53,648 nucleotides of DNA, from positions 1 to 53,648 of the forward strand of contig NZ_AODD01000029.1 in the NCBI RefSeq assembly GCF_000525835.1, given 5' to 3'. Position numbers and translations under genes: made by a program. The notes under the pieces are model-generated. The model saw nothing but the letters and a program-made list of their open reading frames with translations, did not search any database and had not been told where the DNA came from. Source of the stretch: Listeria grandensis FSL F6-0971. Its GTDB lineage: Bacteria > Bacillota > Bacilli > Lactobacillales > Listeriaceae. Below, in pieces: positions 48,138-53,648 of the stretch (its first letter is position 1; each line of letters begins with the position of its first letter).

Positions 48138-48142
48138 GATGA

Positions 48143-48188
48143 AAAACATGTATCAGGGGTCAAAGATACCCATTCTGATACATGTTTT
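48143..48188. terminator. Bidirectional terminator
   Basis: AAAACATGTATCAG and CTGATACATGTTTT form a 14-pair perfect stem with flanking A and T runs. It serves the convergent HxlR and minus-strand unknown genes. Confidence 0.88.
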
Positions 48189-48192
48189 TATT

Positions 48193-48792
48193 TTAAAAGG
48201 CTTGAATTAAGAAGCATTTTCCTAGTTCGCTCTGAACCTCAATGGTGGCGAGTTCTGTGCCGTGAATGAAGTGGATATCTTGAGGAGAGAGCATGGTGTG
48301 ATGCTGTGGGCTCCGTAATTGAATTTCGCCACTGCTCACATAAATATAGCTTGATTGAGGCAACTCCACGATCTGACCTTTTGTTAATGTGATGTAGTTG
48401 AGTGTTGGCGTGCCTGCAATCCGCGGTAAAATCAAGGATGTCTCAGATAATAATGAATCAAGGCTCACCGGATTTTTCGCGTGCACGTGTCCCATTGATA
48501 AATTCCCATTATAGCCTGTTCGTTCAAGCAAAATGGCTTTTCCATAAAACTCAAAAACACCGGGAATAGAGAAATAAAAGCCTTTACACAGGGGGCCGAA
48601 ATGAGTTCCCATGTATTCAATCGTGGCGCCGTCCTCTTCAATGATGCCGATAGTAGTTGTCGTGATATTTCCTAGCACAGAAAACGGTGTGTTATTTTCC
48701 ATTCTAAAAATGGTATACGGGAAAAGGGATTCTTGGGCATCGTATAGTAGTTTGTAGTTGGCTATAGTATTTTGGAAGGGTACTTTAGCCAA
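48193..48792 (-). CDS. Unknown beta-rich protein coupled to an MnmA paralogue
   Basis: The 199-residue product starts at TTG 48792, well spaced from GGAGGCG; an earlier TTG at 48807 overlaps that site. The sequence alternates short hydrophobic strands and turns (FSVLGNITTTTIGIIEEDG; QIVELPQSSYIYVSSGEIQL), and the end looks cupin-like, but metal His ligands are not clear. It overlaps the MnmA-like gene by eight bases, so it belongs to that operon. Function unknown; a sulfur-transfer link is by context only. Confidence 0.65.
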   Translation of the reverse strand: MAKVPFQNTIANYKLLYDAQESLFPYTIFRMENNTPFSVLGNITTTTIGIIEEDGATIEYMGTHFGPLCKGFYFSIPGVFEFYGKAILLERTGYNGNLSMGHVHAKNPVSLDSLLSETSLILPRIAGTPTLNYITLTKGQIVELPQSSYIYVSSGEIQLRSPQHHTMLSPQDIHFIHGTELATIEVQSELGKCFLIQAF

Positions 48793-49852
48793 TGACGGCG
48801 CCTCCAATACACTCGGGACCGCTATATAAAGCGATATGTTGCCCAGCTAAAAGTGCTCGAATGGGTTCGTCAAACACGATTTTTGAGCCATGTTCTTGAG
48901 GGGAAATAGTGACCCTCACATTTGGTTTGCGATAGCCAGTTTTTGCATGACAAATGAGTGTATCAAATGGTTGGCTAGCTGGTGTAAATAGGTTTAGACT
49001 TTCAATAAACCCATCCGTGACGTACAGTTTTTCATGATTATGGTCTTCGCTAACGATGAGTGTGTTGTCGTTATAACGCTTCTCTAAAACGGTTAGCCGC
49101 AGCACACCATCATTTGTTGGGAATTCATAACTAGAACCAACTTTGTAAAACGCTAAGCCATCATGCTTTCCGATGTTTCTCCCTTTGTTGTCGTCGATAA
49201 TATTGCCAGATGGTTGTTGGACAAAATCACGGATAAATTGATTGAATTCTTGTTCGCCGATGTAGCAAAGTCCGTCAGAATCCGTTTTAGCTGCAGTGGC
49301 TAGTTTTGCTCCAATCGCAAGTTCGCGTATTTCCCAACGTGCTAAACTAGAGAGCGGAAAAATCACATTTTTTAGTTGTTCTTTTTTTAGCATACTCAAA
49401 AAATAAGTCTGTTCATTTTGATCTGCACCGGTCAGTAATTGAATGTCATTGTCCACTTCGGTGATTCGCGCATAATGCCCTGTTGCAATGTAATCTGCGC
49501 CCAGTAGTCCGGCATATTTTTTGAAAAGCCCGAACTTGACTTCTTGATTACAGCGAACGTCAATGCTAGGATTTTTACCATCCAGATGACCGTGAACAAC
49601 GTGTTTGAAAACCTGCTCCATATATTCCTTCTCAAAATTCACCGAATAATAAGGGATATCAAGCTCATTGGCGACTTTGACGACATCGCGGTAATCTTCC
49701 GTCGCTGTACAAACGCCATCTTCATTTTTCTCATCCCAGTTTTTCATGAATAGGCCAATCACGTGATAGCCTTGCTTTTTTAGTAAGTAAGCGGCAACAG
49801 AGGAATTTACGCCACCACTCATGCCGACCACAACAGTTGTATTCGCTTTCAT
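48785..49852 (-). CDS. MnmA/TrmU paralogue with altered PP-loop
   Basis: The 355-residue protein follows MnmA, the tRNA-specific 2-thiouridylase, over its whole length: MKNWDEKNEDGVCTATEDYRD, ATGHYARI, DQNEQTYFLS and SDGLCYIGE, which carries one catalytic Cys. The other Cys is in DVRCNQEVKFG. Two features deviate. The ATP loop reads GMSGGVNSSVAA where MnmA has SGGVDSSV, an Asp to Asn change. The usual TPNPDxxCN is KNPSIDVRCN. It may be a second, specialised copy. The gene overlaps the cysteine desulfurase by four bases. Confidence 0.85.
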   Translation of the reverse strand: MKANTTVVVGMSGGVNSSVAAYLLKKQGYHVIGLFMKNWDEKNEDGVCTATEDYRDVVKVANELDIPYYSVNFEKEYMEQVFKHVVHGHLDGKNPSIDVRCNQEVKFGLFKKYAGLLGADYIATGHYARITEVDNDIQLLTGADQNEQTYFLSMLKKEQLKNVIFPLSSLARWEIRELAIGAKLATAAKTDSDGLCYIGEQEFNQFIRDFVQQPSGNIIDDNKGRNIGKHDGLAFYKVGSSYEFPTNDGVLRLTVLEKRYNDNTLIVSEDHNHEKLYVTDGFIESLNLFTPASQPFDTLICHAKTGYRKPNVRVTISPQEHGSKIVFDEPIRALLAGQHIALYSGPECIGGAVIG

Positions 49853-51012
49853 ACATACACTCCCTTTGCTAATAATGTTTGGATTTTGGTGGTTGTTTGA
49901 ATAAGGATGTTAGCGGCTTGTTCGACATTTGCCGTTGTTAATTCTGGACCGAAACTGATGCGAACGGATTCAGTGTTTCGTGGATTATCAGCGCCGAACA
50001 TCGATGTCAACACGCGGCTTGGCTTCACGCTCCCCGAAGAACAAGCAGAACCCGCAGAAATGGCGATCCCCGCAAGATCCAAATGAGTAATCAGCAAATT
50101 GGCCGGAATGCCAGGAAACCAGATGTTCAAAATATGGGGTGCCCTGTTAGCGTGACTCCCATTTATCTCAAAAGCCACACGATTCTCCATCGCTTGCAAA
50201 AATGTATCCCGCAATGTTTCGATATGGGCAGCAATGTTATTTTGAGGGGCTTGTACTATTTTTACAGCGCATGCAAATCCGGCGATCGCAGCAATGTTTT
50301 CCGTCCCCGCCCGCTTATTTTCTTCCTGTTCGCCACCTTTAATTAAACTTTCCAGCTTACACCCCTGTCTCTTAAATAGAAAACCGATGCCTTTTGGTCC
50401 GCCAATTTTGTGGGCCGAAGTAGACAAGAGGTCCACGCCAAGTGCTGTGATATCAATTGCTTGTGTTTCATAAGCTTGCACCGCATCCGTATGAAAAATA
50501 ATCGCGGGATTCTGCTTTTTAATAATGCCACTAATCTCTTTTATGGGCATTATTACACCGGTTTCATTATTCACCATCATGATCGAAATGAGGGCAGTAT
50601 CTTGTCGAATCGCTCGTCGTAAAGCGTCTAAACAAAAGGAACCATCCTTTTTTACGGAAAGGTAGGTCACTTCAAAGCCATGTTGCTCTAAGTGAGTCAT
50701 TGGTTCGTGGACGGATGGATGCTCGATTTGTGTCGTAATAATGTGTTTCCCCGCATGTTCAGGCAAGCTGTAAGCGGTCCCGATAATGGCCAAATTATTG
50801 CTCTCTGATCCACCGCCTGTCATAATGATTTCACCTTCCTTAGCACCGATACTGGATGCTAATGTGGCTTTCGCTGAATCTAAAAGATAGCGTGCCTTTC
50901 TACCGAATCGATGAACGCTAGATGGATTCCCGAAATCTTCTTCCATAATAGTGCACATCGTTTTTCGTACCGACTTGTTCATCGGTGTTGTTGCAGCATA
51001 GTCCAAATACAT
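49849..51012 (-). CDS. Cysteine desulfurase (IscS/NifS family, YrvO-like)
   Basis: The 387-residue PLP enzyme has MYLDYAATTPM, GNPSSVHRFGRKAR, GGGSESNNLAI, NNETGV, the HTDAVQA Asp-Gln region, the PLP Lys in STSAHKIGGPKG near residue 196 and the active Cys in AGSACSSGSVKPS near residue 319. It supplies persulfide sulfur. In Bacilli such an enzyme stands directly before mnmA, as here. The operon runs leftward from this gene. Confidence 0.93.
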   Translation of the reverse strand: MYLDYAATTPMNKSVRKTMCTIMEEDFGNPSSVHRFGRKARYLLDSAKATLASSIGAKEGEIIMTGGGSESNNLAIIGTAYSLPEHAGKHIITTQIEHPSVHEPMTHLEQHGFEVTYLSVKKDGSFCLDALRRAIRQDTALISIMMVNNETGVIMPIKEISGIIKKQNPAIIFHTDAVQAYETQAIDITALGVDLLSTSAHKIGGPKGIGFLFKRQGCKLESLIKGGEQEENKRAGTENIAAIAGFACAVKIVQAPQNNIAAHIETLRDTFLQAMENRVAFEINGSHANRAPHILNIWFPGIPANLLITHLDLAGIAISAGSACSSGSVKPSRVLTSMFGADNPRNTESVRISFGPELTTANVEQAANILIQTTTKIQTLLAKGVYV

Positions 51013-51519
51013 GTTATCACTCGCTCCCTATAATTGTTAACTGTGAAAGATCTTCGTTGCAAAAAAAAAGACAATCACTTGTCTAGAGCTATATTATGAC
51101 TTATTGGACGACTTATCTAATCAATATATACGTATGAAAAGTCATTTTTTGAAAAAATTAGGTACTTTAAAGTAATAGTTAAGCGCTATTATTTCTATTT
51201 TTTGTTTATATAGAGCAATTTTGAAAACGAGCTTCTAGTGTCCAAGGTGCTATATCATAACATAATTAGGATATTTGTGATTAAATTCATTTGTTGCTTC
51301 GGTAGATGGAGTGATAATTTAACAAGGAATATACTTCCTTATTTTTTCAAAAAATACATGTTTTGTGTCGGTTTTTGGTCAGATGTTTGCATCATTATCG
51401 CATAGAATGAAAACGTTACATCCATATTATGATGAAGGAGGGATGCCTGTAGTAGTCAATATGCGTACAAGAACATAAGCTCAATAGAAATAAAATTATG
51501 TGAGAGGGGAGGAATATGA
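51013..51519. other. AT-rich intergenic region between divergent units
   Basis: About 500 bases lie between the desulfurase and the large adhesin gene. The stretch is AT-rich and has no good open frame. An 11-codon ATG at 51443 follows GAAGGAGGG with no spacer and is not convincing. TGAAAACGTTACA near 51407 looks cre-like but is one base too short. The promoters of both units must be here but I cannot place them firmly. Confidence 0.5.
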
Positions 51520-53648
51520 TTGAAATCAATTTTCAAGATGATGCTGATAGTTCTAGTGATTATTAGCCAGATGCAAGTAAGTATTCCAAATGCGGAGGCA
51601 GTCTCGAAAGGTAAAGTGGATGCCAAAACGATCAGCGTAACTAACTTTGAGGAGTTAAAAAAGGCGCTGCAGGACATGACAATAGATAGTATTAGTGTGG
51701 AGTCGGACATCCGCTTTTCAGAGGATATTAAGCTTCCATGGCGAAATGTGACGATTAATGGAAACGCAGACAAAGGTGTGGTTATTGACGCTGGTAAATA
51801 CACCATCCGTGCCGAAGAGAAGTATACAGAAGCAAACCGAACCTTAATGATGGAAAATATGAAGGTATTGGGCATGCGTGCGGCAGATTATAAGTTTATC
51901 GCGGCAAATCATGGTTGGGATGTTGTCTTTCAAGATATGAATTACAACGGCCCTCAGCTGGTGAAAGCTTCTAATGGAACAGTGAGCTTTGGTGGTCAGA
52001 ATAAAGTGAAGACGCTGTATGAAAATGCAACAGTTCGTCATGTCATTTTTATGGCAGATAGTCGTTATGAAGGCATTGCGGCGGACGGAGCTAAACGCGC
52101 GGCATTTGGTTTTGATGGGGATTACGTGGGCGGCAGAGCGGTAGGTAAAGTACGCGTGGAGCAGGGCGCGGACGTAACTATTGCGATTGCCCCACAAGAT
52201 ACAGGCGGTCTGTATTATTTCCCAGCTTTTGATGGCAAAGTGTATGACATCGATGTGGCGGAAAAAGCGGTGTTAAACATTGATGCATCAGGAACAGCGC
52301 TAGGTTTTGCAGCGAGAGGTGCTTACTATTCGACGCCAACAGTGAATGTGCAAAAAGATGCTAAAGTTGTGCTTGCAGGCCGTGGCGGTGGCGAGTATCC
52401 GACGATTAACTTGCAAGAAGCAAGTGTTATTAATGTACATCCTGGAGCGGAGTTCATGGTCTCTGGAAATAGCGTGAAGGGTGTCGTGACATCGGTTGGT
52501 GGTTCGCGAATCAAACTAGACAATCCCAAATCGTATGACATTAAAAACAAGAAACCGCAAGCTCCACTGTTTTTCAATACGAAAAATACAATGCTTCAAG
52601 TGGAAGATGCTTCGGTGATGACTTGGACGAAAACCGGTGGTGAGTACGATCGCGATCCCGATAATAACTGGGAAAAGAATGAAACGACCACAACGATCGA
52701 AGGTTCCAGTTCTAAAAACACGGAATCGACAAATGCCGCGCTAGAAGCTGAATTCCAGATGCTGGATTATGGCAGAATTAGCGGTAGTGGCGAGGCGAGC
52801 TCGAATGAAAAACCGGTGATCCACGCGGAAGACAAGACGATCAAAGTTGGCGCAACATTCGATCCGATGGAAGGCGTGACGGCGGACGACGCAGAGGATG
52901 GAGACTTGACGGCAGACATCAAGATTGTGCGAAACGAAGTTAATCCGAATGTGCCGGGCGTCTATGAAGTGGAATACTCAGTGACGGACTCAGATGGCAA
53001 CACCACGAAGAAGACGATCAAAGTGACGGTGACGTCGAATGAGAAACCGGTAATTCATGCGGAAGACAAGACAATCAAAGTTGGCGCAACATTCGATCCG
53101 ATGGAAGGCGTGACGGCGGACGACGCAGAGGATGGAGACTTGACGGCAGACATCAAGATTGTGCGAAACGAAGTTAATCCGAATGTGCCGGGCGTCTATG
53201 AAGTGGAGTATTCGGTGACGGACTCAGATGGCAACACCACGAAGAAGACGATCAAAGTGACGGTGACGTCGAATGAGAAACCAGTTATTAATGCGGAAGA
53301 TAAAACCATCGAAGTTGGTGATACGTTTGATCCGAAGGCAGGTGTGACGGCACAAGACGCAGAAGATGGCGATATAACCAAAGACATCAAGATTCTCAAG
53401 AATGAGGTTAATCCGAACGTACCGGGTGTATATGAAGTGGAATATTCCGTTACAGATTCAGACGGCAACACCACGACGAAAATCATCAAGGTCACAGTGA
53501 TTCAAAAGGAAGTATACCTTTTAACCGCGGATGAATACGAAATGTACGAAGACTACATTACGGGAACAAACTCTGCCAACATTGTAAAAGTACAGCTAGT
53601 TGTGGACGGCGTAGTTCAAAATACCACAGGAACAAGCGGTAGAAAACT
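51520..53648 (+). CDS. Large secreted adhesin, pectate-lyase-like plus DUF5011-like repeats (runs off window)
   Basis: TTG at 51520 follows AGAGGGGAGG and opens a signal peptide (MKSIFKMMLIVLVIISQM, cut near NAEA). Residues up to about 420 form the pectate-lyase-like adhesive domain known from Listeria surface proteins (VTNFEELKKALQDM; VTINGNADKGVVIDAG; MENMKVLGMRAADYKF). Three 78-residue Ig-like (DUF5011) units follow. A further module then starts (KEVYLLTADEYEMYEDYITG), like the Ig-type domains of Listeria adhesins. The frame is open at the window end, so any wall-anchor signal is not visible. At least 709 residues are encoded here. Confidence 0.88.
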   Translation, partial: MKSIFKMMLIVLVIISQMQVSIPNAEAVSKGKVDAKTISVTNFEELKKALQDMTIDSISVESDIRFSEDIKLPWRNVTINGNADKGVVIDAGKYTIRAEEKYTEANRTLMMENMKVLGMRAADYKFIAANHGWDVVFQDMNYNGPQLVKASNGTVSFGGQNKVKTLYENATVRHVIFMADSRYEGIAADGAKRAAFGFDGDYVGGRAVGKVRVEQGADVTIAIAPQDTGGLYYFPAFDGKVYDIDVAEKAVLNIDASGTALGFAARGAYYSTPTVNVQKDAKVVLAGRGGGEYPTINLQEASVINVHPGAEFMVSGNSVKGVVTSVGGSRIKLDNPKSYDIKNKKPQAPLFFNTKNTMLQVEDASVMTWTKTGGEYDRDPDNNWEKNETTTTIEGSSSKNTESTNAALEAEFQMLDYGRISGSGEASSNEKPVIHAEDKTIKVGATFDPMEGVTADDAEDGDLTADIKIVRNEVNPNVPGVYEVEYSVTDSDGNTTKKTIKVTVTSNEKPVIHAEDKTIKVGATFDPMEGVTADDAEDGDLTADIKIVRNEVNPNVPGVYEVEYSVTDSDGNTTKKTIKVTVTSNEKPVINAEDKTIEVGDTFDPKAGVTAQDAEDGDITKDIKILKNEVNPNVPGVYEVEYSVTDSDGNTTTKIIKVTVIQKEVYLLTADEYEMYEDYITGTNSANIVKVQLVVDGVVQNTTGTSGRK
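52801..53502 (+). repeat. Three tandem 234-bp coding repeats (DUF5011-like)
   Basis: Units begin at 52801, 53035 and 53269, each with TCGAATGA then an AAACCxGT motif. Units 1 and 2 are nearly identical in DNA; unit 3 differs at many sites and has VGDTFDPKAG in place of VGATFDPMEG. The near identity of the first two points to recent duplication or gene conversion, which can change adhesin length. Confidence 0.88.

Noticed and set aside
51403-51422. cre site TGAAAACGTTACA before the adhesin
   Set aside because: It is one base short of the cre spacing and breaks the conserved right half.
51443-51478. 11-codon ORF behind GAAGGAGGG
   Set aside because: The start codon touches the ribosome site with no spacer, so initiation is unlikely.

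Overview
The window reads as a chromosomal segment of a low-to-moderate GC Gram-positive bacterium of the Listeriaceae, most likely an environmental Listeria in the broad sense. This is an inference from gene content: a LicT-type antiterminator with RAT elements, several GH1 phospho-beta-glucosidases, a ChiA-like GH18 chitinase, WxL-domain and pectate-lyase-like adhesins, an LCP protein, a Crp/Fnr regulator, TTG starts behind strong ribosome binding sites, and Bacillus-type cre sites. I saw no rRNA, tRNA, CRISPR array or complete insertion sequence.

Layout. 0-4 kb: licT with two RAT elements, a NagB-like sugar-phosphate isomerase and a first GH1 enzyme. 4.0-8.4 kb: a visibly AT-rich locus with a secreted peptide, two tandem ATPase-permease half-transporters (the first broken by frameshifts) and a small M50-like membrane metalloprotease. 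It lies between two GH1 paralogues whose transcription units share the same operator-like palindrome. 8.5-16.4 kb: second GH1, TetR and MarR regulators, a ring-cleavage-type VOC enzyme, an esterase, phosphatases, a yjdI remnant with yjdJ, and a third GH1. 16.5-20 kb: a small secreted protein, a frameshifted VanZ protein, a chitinase under apparent cre and NagR-like control, a DUF308 protein, and a 36-residue holin-like toxin facing a probable antisense RNA. 20-23.5 kb: two crcB genes, then a preQ1 riboswitch and queF-queC-queD-queE. 23.6-29.2 kb: an LCP protein, a polysaccharide deacetylase and a large WxL adhesin. 29.2-33.8 kb (minus): a phosphoesterase, a two-component system and a BmrA-like ABC exporter. 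34-35.9 kb: Crp/Fnr regulator, TalC-type aldolase, SH3 protein. 36-38.8 kb: an AT-rich accessory patch with a 20-residue peptide, a two-helix membrane protein, a secreted protein with a bacteriocin-like tail, and an IS110 transposase tail fused in frame to another secreted-type protein. 38.8-48.2 kb: mostly small metabolic and regulatory genes plus a secreted beta-helix protein. 48.2-51 kb (minus): cysteine desulfurase, an MnmA paralogue with an altered ATP loop, and an unknown beta-rich protein. 51.5 kb to the end: a large adhesin with DUF5011-like repeats that runs off the window.

How the parts fit. The core theme is use of phosphorylated beta-glucosides and chitin-derived sugars, with cre, RAT, NagR-like and two new palindromic operator candidates as control points; no PTS permease is in the window, so uptake must be encoded elsewhere. 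Accessory AT-rich patches inserted between these genes carry peptide-export or toxin-like functions.

Caution. At least six genes are interrupted by single-base length differences, mostly in homopolymers and including a housekeeping gene (queE). This pattern may mean an indel-prone assembly rather than real gene decay, so frameshifted genes are annotated as one reconstructed unit each.
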